Origin: Streptomyces fumanus
GTDB lineage: Bacteria; Actinomycetota; Actinomycetes; Streptomycetales; Streptomycetaceae
Length of the DNA stretch: 64,000 bases
Direction of reading: 5' to 3'
Assembly: GCF_014655295.1 (NCBI RefSeq)
Contig: NZ_BNBI01000001.1
Coordinates: 868,001 to 932,000 of the forward strand
Part shown: one piece after another, positions 44,768 to 53,172 of the stretch
How positions within the stretch are numbered: position 1 is the first letter of the stretch
Layout of the letters: every line of letters begins with the position of its first letter
Position numbers and translations under genes: made by a program
The notes under the pieces: generated by a model
What the model was told of the DNA's origin: nothing
The model's input: the letters and a program-made list of their open reading frames with translations, nothing else
Databases searched by the model: none

Positions 44768-46144
44768 ATGCGGACGAGCAACACCATCCGGACACGCGGA
44801 ACCGCACGGGCCGCGGCGGCGATCGTGGCGGGAGCCCTCGCGCTCTCGCTCACCGCGTGCGGTGGCGACGACGACGGCGACGAGGACAAGAGCGGCGGCA
44901 CCGACAAGGCGACGGAGAGCACCGTCACCCTGCCCAAGCTGGACGGTGAGAGCCTTCAGGTCGCGGCCGTCTGGACGGGTGCCGAGCAGAAGAACTTCAA
45001 GGCGGTCCTCGCGGAGTTCGAGAAGCGCACCGGCGCGAAGGTGACCTTCGTGCCCGCGCAGGACCCCATCATCAACTTCCTCGGTTCGAAGGTCGCGGGC
45101 GGTGCCCCGCCGGACGTGGCGATGCTCCCGCAGCCCGGCGCCATCAAGCAGGCCGTCGACAAGGGCTGGGCCAAGCCGCTGGGCGCGGAGGCCGTCAAGG
45201 AGCTGAGCGAGAACTACTCGCAGGGCTGGCAGGACATCGGCAAGGTCGGCGGCAAGCAGTACGGCGTCTACTACAAGGCCGCGAACAAGTCGCTGATCTG
45301 GTACAACACCCAGGTCTTCGAGAACGCGGGCGCGTCGGAGCCGAAGACCTGGGACGAGCTGCTGACCGCCGCCCAGACCGTCTACGACTCCGGGGTGACG
45401 CCGTTCTCGGTGGGCGGCGCCGACGGCTGGACCCTGACCGACTGGTTCGAGAACGTCTACCTCTCGCAGGCGGGCCCGGAGAAGTACGACCAGTTGGCCG
45501 CGCACGAGATCAAGTGGACGGACCCCTCCGTGAAGGAGGCGCTGACCACGCTCGCGCAGATATGGGGCAAGAAGGACTACATCGCGGGCGGCGCGAAGGG
45601 CGCGCTGCAGACGGAGTTCCCGGCGTCGGTGACGCAGACCTTCACCGGCGGCGACCAGCCGAAGGCGGGCATGGTCTACGAGGGCGACTTCGTGCAGGTC
45701 AACATCGGTGAGACCAAGGCGAAGGTCGGCACGGACGCCAAGGTGTTCCCGTTCCCGGCCGTCGGCGGCGACGCGCCGGTGGTCTCCGGCGGTGACGCGG
45801 CGGTGATCCTGAAGGACTCCAAGGCGGCGCAGGCCCTGGCGACCTTCCTGGCCTCGCCGGACGCGGCCACGATCCAGGCGAAGCTCGGCGGCTACCTCTC
45901 GCCGAACAAGAGCGTGGACGCGTCGGCGTACCCGAACGACGTGCAGCGCAAGATGGCGCAGGCGCTGATCGCGGCCGGCGACGACTTCCGCTTCGACATG
46001 TCCGACCAGGCCCCGCAGGCGTTCGGCGGCACGCCCGGCAAGGGCGAGTGGAAGGCCCTCCAGGACTTCCTGAAGAACCCGAAGGACATCGCGGGCACCC
46101 AGGCGAAGCTGGAGGCCGACGCCTCCGCCGCCTACGGGGACTGA
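44768..46144 (+). CDS. ABC transporter sugar-binding lipoprotein
   Basis: 458 residues. Lipoprotein signal MRTSNTIRTRGTARAAAAIV ... LSLTAC with lipid Cys31 and an acidic linker (GGDDDGDEDK). SBP_bac_1 fold: LQVAAVWTGAEQKNFKAV, APPDVAMLPQPG, YYKAANKSLIWYNTQVF. First gene of an importer with two permeases and no ATPase (MsiK inferred). ATG at 44768 after GGGGCA. Confidence 0.92.
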   Translation: MRTSNTIRTRGTARAAAAIVAGALALSLTACGGDDDGDEDKSGGTDKATESTVTLPKLDGESLQVAAVWTGAEQKNFKAVLAEFEKRTGAKVTFVPAQDPIINFLGSKVAGGAPPDVAMLPQPGAIKQAVDKGWAKPLGAEAVKELSENYSQGWQDIGKVGGKQYGVYYKAANKSLIWYNTQVFENAGASEPKTWDELLTAAQTVYDSGVTPFSVGGADGWTLTDWFENVYLSQAGPEKYDQLAAHEIKWTDPSVKEALTTLAQIWGKKDYIAGGAKGALQTEFPASVTQTFTGGDQPKAGMVYEGDFVQVNIGETKAKVGTDAKVFPFPAVGGDAPVVSGGDAAVILKDSKAAQALATFLASPDAATIQAKLGGYLSPNKSVDASAYPNDVQRKMAQALIAAGDDFRFDMSDQAPQAFGGTPGKGEWKALQDFLKNPKDIAGTQAKLEADASAAYGD

Positions 46145-46148
46145 CCCG

Positions 46149-47495
46149 ATGGCGTCGACCGCGGCGACCGGGGCCCCGCCGGGCCCCGTCGCCCCCGAGG
46201 CGCGCAAGAGCGTGACCGGCACGCGCAGAACGGTGGCGGCGCTGTTCCTGCTGCCCGCGTTCGTGCTGCTCGGCGCGCTCGTGGTCTACCCGATCGGGTA
46301 CTCGCTGTTCCGCAGCTTCTACGACCAGTCCGGCGACGGTTTCGCCGGGTTCGACAACTACGAGGCGCTCTTCACCGACGACGGCATCCGCACCGCGCTG
46401 AAGAACAACGTCATCTGGGTGGTGTTCGCGCCGACGGTGGCCACCGCGCTCGGCCTGGTCTTCGCCGTGCTGACCGAACGGGTGCGCTGGGGCACGGCGT
46501 TCAAGCTGGTCGTCTTCATGCCGATGGCCATCTCCATGCTGGCCGCGGGCATCATCTTCCGGCTGGTGTACGACCAGGACCCGGACAAGGGCGTCGCCAA
46601 CGCGGTCTGGGTCGGGGTGCACGACACCTTCGCCGAGTCCTCGGCGTTCCCGAAGGCGCACCCGGGCCGCGAGTCGCCGCTGCGGGCGGCGGGCGGCGGG
46701 GCGTTCATCACCAAGGACCCGGTCCGGGCCGGTACGCCGGTCGCCCTGCCCCTGGTCGGGGTCGCCCCCGACCTGATGCCCGACGACGCCCGGGACGCGG
46801 CGGCGCCGAAGGCCGAGCCGGGCAAGGTGACCGGCACCACCTGGCAGGACTTCACCCGCGGCAAGGGCGTCGGGAAGCTGGGCGGCGTCGACCCGGGCGA
46901 GCTGGGCTACCCCGGCATGCGGATCGAGGCCGTCAAGGACGGCAAGGTGGTGGCGTCCACGACGGCCGGCGACGACGGCTCGTTCACGCTGCCCGCCGCC
47001 GCCGACGGGGCGCGGCTGCAACTGCCCGCCGGCAACTTCAAGGAGCCGTACAACGGCCTGGACTGGCTCGGCCCGTCCCTGGTCACCCCGGCGATCATCG
47101 GGTCGTACGTGTGGATGTGGGCCGGTTTCGCGATGGTGCTGATCGCGGCCGGGCTGGCGGGGGTGCCCCGGGAGCTGCTGGAGGCGGCCCGGGTCGACGG
47201 GGCCAACGAGTGGCAGGTCTTCCGCAGGATCACCGTGCCGATGCTGGCGCCGGTCCTCGCGGTCGTCGTCGTCACCCTGATGATCAACGTACTGAAGATC
47301 TTCGACCTGGTGTTCATCATCGCCCCCGGCTCCTCCCAGGACGACGCGAACGTGCTGGCGCTGGAGCTGTACCGCAAGGGCTTCTCCGAGGACCAGCCGG
47401 GCGTCGCGAGCGCGATCTCGGTGTTCCTGCTGCTCCTGGTGATCCCGGTGATGTGGTTCAACATCCGGCGGCTGCGGCGGGAGGTGCGGCGATGA
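46149..47495 (+). CDS. ABC sugar permease with large extracytoplasmic insertion
   Basis: 448 residues, ~150 longer than the usual permease of this class. N-terminal helix (VAALFLLPAFVLLGALVVYPIG), two more helices, then residues ~150-295 form a hydrophilic insertion (including PGMRIEAVKDGKVVASTT and GDDGSFTLP, a carboxypeptidase-regulatory-like beta fold) before the remaining helices and the EAA loop LLEAARVDGANEWQVF. The insertion sits where MalF carries its periplasmic P2 loop and may contact the binding protein. 4 nt after the lipoprotein stop. Confidence 0.9.
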   Translation: MASTAATGAPPGPVAPEARKSVTGTRRTVAALFLLPAFVLLGALVVYPIGYSLFRSFYDQSGDGFAGFDNYEALFTDDGIRTALKNNVIWVVFAPTVATALGLVFAVLTERVRWGTAFKLVVFMPMAISMLAAGIIFRLVYDQDPDKGVANAVWVGVHDTFAESSAFPKAHPGRESPLRAAGGGAFITKDPVRAGTPVALPLVGVAPDLMPDDARDAAAPKAEPGKVTGTTWQDFTRGKGVGKLGGVDPGELGYPGMRIEAVKDGKVVASTTAGDDGSFTLPAAADGARLQLPAGNFKEPYNGLDWLGPSLVTPAIIGSYVWMWAGFAMVLIAAGLAGVPRELLEAARVDGANEWQVFRRITVPMLAPVLAVVVVTLMINVLKIFDLVFIIAPGSSQDDANVLALELYRKGFSEDQPGVASAISVFLLLLVIPVMWFNIRRLRREVRR

Positions 47496-48376
47496 CGACG
47501 GACACGGGTACGGCGACCAGGGCCCGGCGCCCGCTGGGGTCCCGCCTGGCCGAGGGGGTCAGCGGCGGTCTGGTGCGGGTGTTCCTGATCGTGGTCGGCC
47601 TGTTCTGGCTGGTCCCGACGATCGGGGTGCTGCTGTCCTCGCTGCGCACCCCGGAGGCCATCGGCGCCGACGGCTGGTGGCATGTGTTCAGCAAGCCCTC
47701 CGAGCTGACCTTCGCCAGCTACGCGGACCTGCTGGAGAACGGCGACATCACCGACTCCCTGGTCAACACCGTGCTGATCACGGTCCCGGCGACGGTCCTC
47801 GTCGTCGTGATCGGCTCACTGGCCGGATACGCGTTCGCCTGGATGGAGTTCCCGGGCCGCGACTGGTGGTTCCTGGGCGTGGTGGGGCTGCTGGTGGTGC
47901 CGGTGCAGGTGGCGCTCATTCCGATCGCCGAACTTTTCGGCACCATCGGCCTGTTCGGCTCGCTGCTGGGCGTGATCCTGTTCCACGTCGGCTTCGGACT
48001 GCCGTTCGCGGTGTTCCTGCTGCGGAACTTCTTCGCCGAGATCCCCCGCGAGCTGCTGGAGGCGGCCCGGCTGGACGGCGCCGGTGAACTGCGGCTGTTC
48101 GCCCGGGTGGTGATGCCGCTGGGCGGGCCGGCCATCGCCAGCCTGGGCATCTTCCAGTTCCTGTGGGTGTGGAACGACATGCTGGTCGCGCTGATCTTCG
48201 CGGACTCCGGGAACCAGCCGATCACGGTCGCCCTCCAGACCCAGGTGCGGCAGTTCGGCAACAACGTGGACGTGCTGGCGCCCGGTGCGTTCATCTCCAT
48301 GGTGGTGCCGCTGGCGGTGTTCTTCGCCTTCCAGCGGCAGTTCGTGTCCGGGGTGATGGCGGGCGCGGTCAAGTAA
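47492..48376 (+). CDS. ABC sugar permease (MalG-type)
   Basis: 294 residues with six membrane segments; EAA loop LLEAARLDGAGELRLF. Start ATG overlaps the stop of the preceding permease (ATGA). Completes the 44.7-48.4 kb importer. A hairpin terminator follows. Confidence 0.92.
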   Translation: MTTDTGTATRARRPLGSRLAEGVSGGLVRVFLIVVGLFWLVPTIGVLLSSLRTPEAIGADGWWHVFSKPSELTFASYADLLENGDITDSLVNTVLITVPATVLVVVIGSLAGYAFAWMEFPGRDWWFLGVVGLLVVPVQVALIPIAELFGTIGLFGSLLGVILFHVGFGLPFAVFLLRNFFAEIPRELLEAARLDGAGELRLFARVVMPLGGPAIASLGIFQFLWVWNDMLVALIFADSGNQPITVALQTQVRQFGNNVDVLAPGAFISMVVPLAVFFAFQRQFVSGVMAGAVK

Positions 48377-48395
48377 CGGACGGTCACGGATCGTT

Positions 48396-48419
48396 GGGGC
48401 GGACTTCACGGTCCGCCCC
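48396..48419 (+). terminator. Terminator of sugar importer 2
   Basis: GGGGCGGAC-N6-GTCCGCCCC followed by GTTCCGTTTCC. Confidence 0.75.
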
Positions 48420-48509
48420 GTTCCGTTTCCGGGCGTCCCCCGAATGCCGCAGCCGCCGTAACCAAGTCACTCCATTGGCCGTTCCCGGGCCGAACGCCCG
48501 CGCCGACCC

Positions 48510-50792
48510 ATGGATGTCCCCGTGCCCCGGTTCAGTGTCATCGTCCCCGCCCACCAGGTCCAGGCGTACCTGCCCGCCTGCCTGGAGTCGGTGCTGTCGC
48601 AGTCGTACCCGGACCTGGAACTCCTCGCGGTCGACGACGCCTCCCCGGACGCCTGCGGCGAGATCATCGACGAGTACGCGGCCCGCGACCCGCGCGTACG
48701 GGCCGTGCACCTGCCCGAGAACCAGGGCCTGGGCCCCGCCCGCAACGCCGGGATGCGCGCGGCCACCGGCGACTACCTGGTCTTCCTGGACGGCGACGAC
48801 ACCCTGACCCCGGACGCGCTGCGGCTGATCGCGGACCGGCTGAAGGAGACCGGCGAGCCGGACGTCCTGGTGTACGACTACGCGCGCACCGACTGGACCG
48901 GCGAGGCCGTGCGCAACCGGGCCGCGGCCCGGCTCGGCGAGGACGGCCCGGCCCCGTTCCGGCTCGCCGACCGCCCGGGACTGCTGAACCTGCTGATGGT
49001 GGCGTGGAACAAGACCTGCCGCCGCGAGTTCGTCGAGCGCCTCGGCCTGGCCTTCCCGCCGGGCTACTACGAGGACACCCCCTGGACCTACCCGCTGCTG
49101 ATCAGCGCCGGGTCGATCGCCACCCTGGACCACGTCTGCGTGCACTACCGGCAGCGCCGCCGGGGCAGCATCCTGGGCACCCCCGACGCCCGGCACTTCG
49201 ATGTGTTCGCCCAGTACGACCGGGTGTTCGCGTTCCTGGAGTCGGCGCCGGAGCCGGTGCAGGCGGACCGCTGGCGGCCGGTGCTGTACCGGCGGATGCT
49301 GGACCACCTGACGGTGGTGTACTCCCGGCGCGACCGCCTGCCGCGCGGCTCGCACGCGGAGTTCCTGCGCCGGGCGCGCGCCCACTGCCGCCGGCACCGC
49401 GTCCCGGGCGCCCCCGCCCCGCTCCCGGTGAAGCTGCGGCACGCCCTGATCCGGCTGGGCCTGCACCGCACCTACCGGATGCTGCGGCTGGCCGCCGCGC
49501 TGCGCCGCCGTACCGCCCGGGCCGCCGTCCGGTCGGCGCGCGCCGCGCGGGGTGCCGCCCTGCGCTTCCACTACCGCCTCCAGCGGCTGCTCCCGCTGCG
49601 CGCCGACCGCGCGGTGTTCGCCGCCGACGACGGCGCCGGGTACGGCTGCAACCCGGGGGCGCTGGAGGCCGCGTTCCGCGAGGTCGCCCCGCACATCCGC
49701 ACCGCGTGGGCGACCGGCCCGGCGCTGCGCCACACCGTCCCGCCCGGCACCCGCCGGGTCACCCCGGGCACCGCCGGGTACTTCACCGAGCTGGCCCGCG
49801 CCAAGTACGTGGTGCACAACGCGCCCTTCGACCGCCGACTGGTCAAGCGGCGCGGCCAGGTGCTGGTGCAGACCCTGGCCGGGACCCCGCTCGGGCACAT
49901 GGGCCTGGACCTGCTGGACCGTCCGGCCGCCGCCCGGGACACCGACTTCCCCGCGCTGCTGCGCGACGTCGACACCTGGGACTACGTGCTGTCCGCCAAC
50001 CGCCACTCCACCCTGACCTGGCAGCGCGTCTTCCCCGGCCGCTACACCGTGCTGGAGTACGGCCAGCCCCGTACCGACGCCTTCCAGCGGGCGACGCCCG
50101 CCGACGTGGCCCGGCTGCGCGAGCTGTTCGGCGTCCCCGAGGGCACGGTCGCCATCCTGTACGTCCCCGCCCCCCGCGACTACCGGCGCACCCAGCGCCC
50201 GGTCCTGGACCTGGAGCGGGTCCTGCGCCGCCTCGGCCCCCGCTTCCTGGTGCTGGCCCGCGGCGAGCAGGCCCGGCCCGCCCACCCGCTGGCGTCGGCG
50301 GCCGGCCGGATCGTGGACGTCACCGGCCACCCGGCCCTGACCTCGCTCTGCCTCGCCTCGGACGTGCTGCTCACCGACTACGCGCCCCTGATGTTCGACT
50401 ACGCGGGCCTGGACCGCCCGATCGTGCTGCACACCCCCGACCACGAGGCGTACCGGGCGGCCCGCGGCACCTATGTCGACCTGCGGTCCTGTCCGCCGGG
50501 CGCGGTCGCGTGCGACGAGGACGAGCTGATCGACGTGTTCACCAGCGGGTACTGGCGGGGGGCGCGCTGCACCCGGCTCAGGGCGGCGTTCCGGGAGCGG
50601 TTCTGCCCGTACGACGACGGACGGGCCGCCGAGCGGGTGGTGCGCCGGATCGTGTGCGGCGCCGACGAGAGCGCGCTGCCGCCGGTGGTGCCGTACCACG
50701 AGCGCCGCCCGGCGCCCTCCGCCGCGGGTTCCCCGCTGACGACGGTGCCCGGTCCGGCCGCCGCCGCCCGCCCCGTTTCCGACCGCCTCTGA
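48510..50792 (+). CDS. GT2 glycosyltransferase fused to a TagF-like domain lacking both expected histidines
   Basis: 760 residues. GT2 domain ~1-225: FSVIVPAHQVQAYLPACLESV, DDASPDACG, FLDGDDTLTPDAL (DxD). TagF-like (CDP-glycerol glycerophosphotransferase) domain ~375-715: TDYAPLMFDYAGLDRPIV and a C-terminal FRERFCPYDDGRAAERVVRRI. In this copy the HGTP motif is replaced by LAGTPLGHMG (Ala457) and the RxH motif by RGE (Glu586), so the polyol-phosphate transfer site looks degenerate. First of three tandem paralogues. ATG 48510 or GTG 48522 (PRFSVIV, as in the paralogues); neither has a ribosome binding site. Confidence 0.85.
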   Translation: MDVPVPRFSVIVPAHQVQAYLPACLESVLSQSYPDLELLAVDDASPDACGEIIDEYAARDPRVRAVHLPENQGLGPARNAGMRAATGDYLVFLDGDDTLTPDALRLIADRLKETGEPDVLVYDYARTDWTGEAVRNRAAARLGEDGPAPFRLADRPGLLNLLMVAWNKTCRREFVERLGLAFPPGYYEDTPWTYPLLISAGSIATLDHVCVHYRQRRRGSILGTPDARHFDVFAQYDRVFAFLESAPEPVQADRWRPVLYRRMLDHLTVVYSRRDRLPRGSHAEFLRRARAHCRRHRVPGAPAPLPVKLRHALIRLGLHRTYRMLRLAAALRRRTARAAVRSARAARGAALRFHYRLQRLLPLRADRAVFAADDGAGYGCNPGALEAAFREVAPHIRTAWATGPALRHTVPPGTRRVTPGTAGYFTELARAKYVVHNAPFDRRLVKRRGQVLVQTLAGTPLGHMGLDLLDRPAAARDTDFPALLRDVDTWDYVLSANRHSTLTWQRVFPGRYTVLEYGQPRTDAFQRATPADVARLRELFGVPEGTVAILYVPAPRDYRRTQRPVLDLERVLRRLGPRFLVLARGEQARPAHPLASAAGRIVDVTGHPALTSLCLASDVLLTDYAPLMFDYAGLDRPIVLHTPDHEAYRAARGTYVDLRSCPPGAVACDEDELIDVFTSGYWRGARCTRLRAAFRERFCPYDDGRAAERVVRRIVCGADESALPPVVPYHERRPAPSAAGSPLTTVPGPAAAARPVSDRL

Positions 50793-50954
50793 CCGTCGTT
50801 CGCACCGGGAGCCCGCCCATGCACCGCAGCCCGTCGCGGCCCGTTCCGACCCGGCCGCCCGGCGGACCCCCGGTCCAGCGGCCCAGCGGGCGGCCGGGCC
50901 GCCGCCGGACAGATGTCGGCACCGCGCCGACCGCACGACGACAGAGAGAGCAGT

Positions 50955-53165
50955 ATGCCCCGCTTCAGCATCATCGTCCCGTCCCATGGGGTCGCGGGCA
51001 GGCTGGCCCAGGCCCTGGACTCCGTCCTCGCCCAGTCCTTCGGCGACTTCGAGGTGATCCCGGTCTGTGACGCCCCGGACCCGGCCGCGGCCGAGGTCGC
51101 CGCCGCGCGGGCCGGCCGGGACTCCCGGGTGGCGCCCGTGCACTCGCCGCCGTCGGCCGGGCTGGCCGGGGCGCGCAACACCGGTGTCCGCGCGGCGACC
51201 GGCACGTATCTGCTGTTCCTGGACGGCGACGACACGCTGGTGCCGGGCGCGCTGGCGGCGCTGGACGGGCGCCTGGCCGGCACCGGTGACGTGGACGTCC
51301 TGTACTTCGAGCACGAGCGGGTGCCCTGGTGGGAGGGCGAGCCCGCCAACCCGGCCGCCACGCTGCTGGCCGGCGCCCCCGGCGGTGCCTTCGCGCCCGA
51401 CCGGGCCCCGCACCTGACCGGCGTGCGACTGCCGGCCTGGAGCGCCGCCTACCGCCGGGCCTTCCTCACCGGGTCCGAGCGGCCGCTGGTCTTCCCCGAC
51501 GGGCACTTCACCGACATCGGCTTCGGCGGCACGGTCGCGGCGGCCGCCGAGCGGATGGCGGTGCTGCGCCAGGTCGTCGTACGGCATCTGGTGCGGCGGC
51601 AGGGCAACCGGCTGAACCTGCCGGGCGCCCACCACGCCGAGCTGCTCGACCAGGCCGAGCTGGTGCTGACCCGGGCCGCCGAGCTGGGCCTGTCCGAGGA
51701 ACGGCGCGGCGCGCTGTTCGAGCACCTGATGGCGGCGGCGCTGAAGACGGCCGCGCATCCGCGGAAGCTGCCGTCCGGGCGGCGGGCCTTCTTCCGCCGG
51801 GCGGGGCTGCTGTACCGGCGGCACCGCCCCGCCGGGTACCGGCCGCCGGGCGGCAGCCTCGGGGTGCAGCACCGGCTGCTGGAACGGGGGGCGTACGCGG
51901 CGTTCCGCGCGCTGCGGGGCGGCAACCGGGTGGCGACGGGCGCGCTGCACGCGCTCCCGGTCCCGCGCGGCCTGCGCACCCGGCTGCTCTACCGCTGGCA
52001 CCTGCGCCGCCCCCTGGACCCGAATCTGGCGGTGTACTGCGCCTACTGGGGCCGCGGTTACGCCTGCAACCCGGCCGCGATCCACGCCAAGGCCCGCGAA
52101 CTCGCCCCGCACATCCGCTCGGTGTTCCTGGTCGAAGCCGACCAGGTCCGTTCGATGCCCCAGGGCGTCGACCACGCGGTGATCGGCAGCCGCCGCTACT
52201 GGGAGGTGCTGGCCCGCGCGAAGTACCTGGTCAACAACGCCAACTTCGCCGAGGGCGTGGTCAAACGCCCCGGCAGCGTGCACGTACAGACCCAGCACGG
52301 CACCCCGCTGAAGACGATGGGCGTCGACCAGTCGACGTACCCGGTGGTCGCGGCGGCCACCGGCAGCTTCGCCAAGCTGCTGGGCCGGGTGGACCGCTGG
52401 GACTACAACCTGTCGTCCAACCGGCACTCCACCCAGATGTGGGAGCGCGCCTTCCCGGGCTCCTACGAGCACCTGGAGTACGGCTATCCGCGCAACGACG
52501 TCTACTACCGGGCGACCGCCGAGGACGTGGCCCGAGTGCGGCGCGAACTCGGCGTCCCCGAGGGCAGGACGGCGGTGCTGTACGCGCCGACCCACCGCGA
52601 CTACGCGACCGGGTTCGACGCGGGCGGCCTGGACCTGGAGGCGTTCTGCGCGGCGGCCGGCGAGGACGTGGTGGTGCTGCTGCGCGCCCACTACTTCTAC
52701 GACCGCGGCGGGCGCCGGAGCAGCGGCCGGATCATCGACGTGACCGGGCACCGCTCCTCGGAGGACGTGTGCCTGGCCGCCGACGCGCTGGTCACCGACT
52801 ACTCCTCGATCATGTTCGACTACGCCAACCTGGACCGGCCGATCGTCGTGTACGCCGACGACTGGGACGTCTACCGGGAGACCCGGGGCGTCTACTTCGA
52901 CCTGATGGCGGCGCCGCCCGGCCCGGTCGCCCGCACCCCCGGGGAACTGGCCCGCGTCTTCCGCGACGGCACGTACGCGGGCCCGGAGTCGGCGGCGCGG
53001 CGGGCCGCGTTCCGGGAGCGGTTCTGCGAGTTCGACGACGGCCGGGCCGCCGAGCGCGTCGTGCGCCGGGTCCTGCTCGGCGAGCCCCCGCAGGCGCTGC
53101 CGCCCGTGACGCCGCTGGCCGAGCGCGTCCCGGCGCCCGCCGCCGCCCCCCTGGTAAGGAGCTGA
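50955..53165 (+). CDS. GT2 glycosyltransferase fused to TagF-like polyol-phosphate transferase
   Basis: 736 residues. GT2 domain (FSIIVPSHGVAGRLAQALDSV, LDGDDTLVPG) and a C-terminal CDP-glycerol glycerophosphotransferase domain with the intact motifs QHGTPLKTMG (His448), RAHYFYD (His579) and TDYSSIMFDYANLDRPIV. Start ATG at 50955. This copy keeps all the residues I expect of an active TagF-type enzyme, so it should add glycerol- or ribitol-phosphate type units to a cell-wall polymer, with the GT2 half adding a sugar. Cytoplasmic, membrane-associated by basic surface. Confidence 0.88.
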   Translation: MPRFSIIVPSHGVAGRLAQALDSVLAQSFGDFEVIPVCDAPDPAAAEVAAARAGRDSRVAPVHSPPSAGLAGARNTGVRAATGTYLLFLDGDDTLVPGALAALDGRLAGTGDVDVLYFEHERVPWWEGEPANPAATLLAGAPGGAFAPDRAPHLTGVRLPAWSAAYRRAFLTGSERPLVFPDGHFTDIGFGGTVAAAAERMAVLRQVVVRHLVRRQGNRLNLPGAHHAELLDQAELVLTRAAELGLSEERRGALFEHLMAAALKTAAHPRKLPSGRRAFFRRAGLLYRRHRPAGYRPPGGSLGVQHRLLERGAYAAFRALRGGNRVATGALHALPVPRGLRTRLLYRWHLRRPLDPNLAVYCAYWGRGYACNPAAIHAKARELAPHIRSVFLVEADQVRSMPQGVDHAVIGSRRYWEVLARAKYLVNNANFAEGVVKRPGSVHVQTQHGTPLKTMGVDQSTYPVVAAATGSFAKLLGRVDRWDYNLSSNRHSTQMWERAFPGSYEHLEYGYPRNDVYYRATAEDVARVRRELGVPEGRTAVLYAPTHRDYATGFDAGGLDLEAFCAAAGEDVVVLLRAHYFYDRGGRRSSGRIIDVTGHRSSEDVCLAADALVTDYSSIMFDYANLDRPIVVYADDWDVYRETRGVYFDLMAAPPGPVARTPGELARVFRDGTYAGPESAARRAAFRERFCEFDDGRAAERVVRRVLLGEPPQALPPVTPLAERVPAPAAAPLVRS

Positions 53166-53172
53166 ACCCGAA

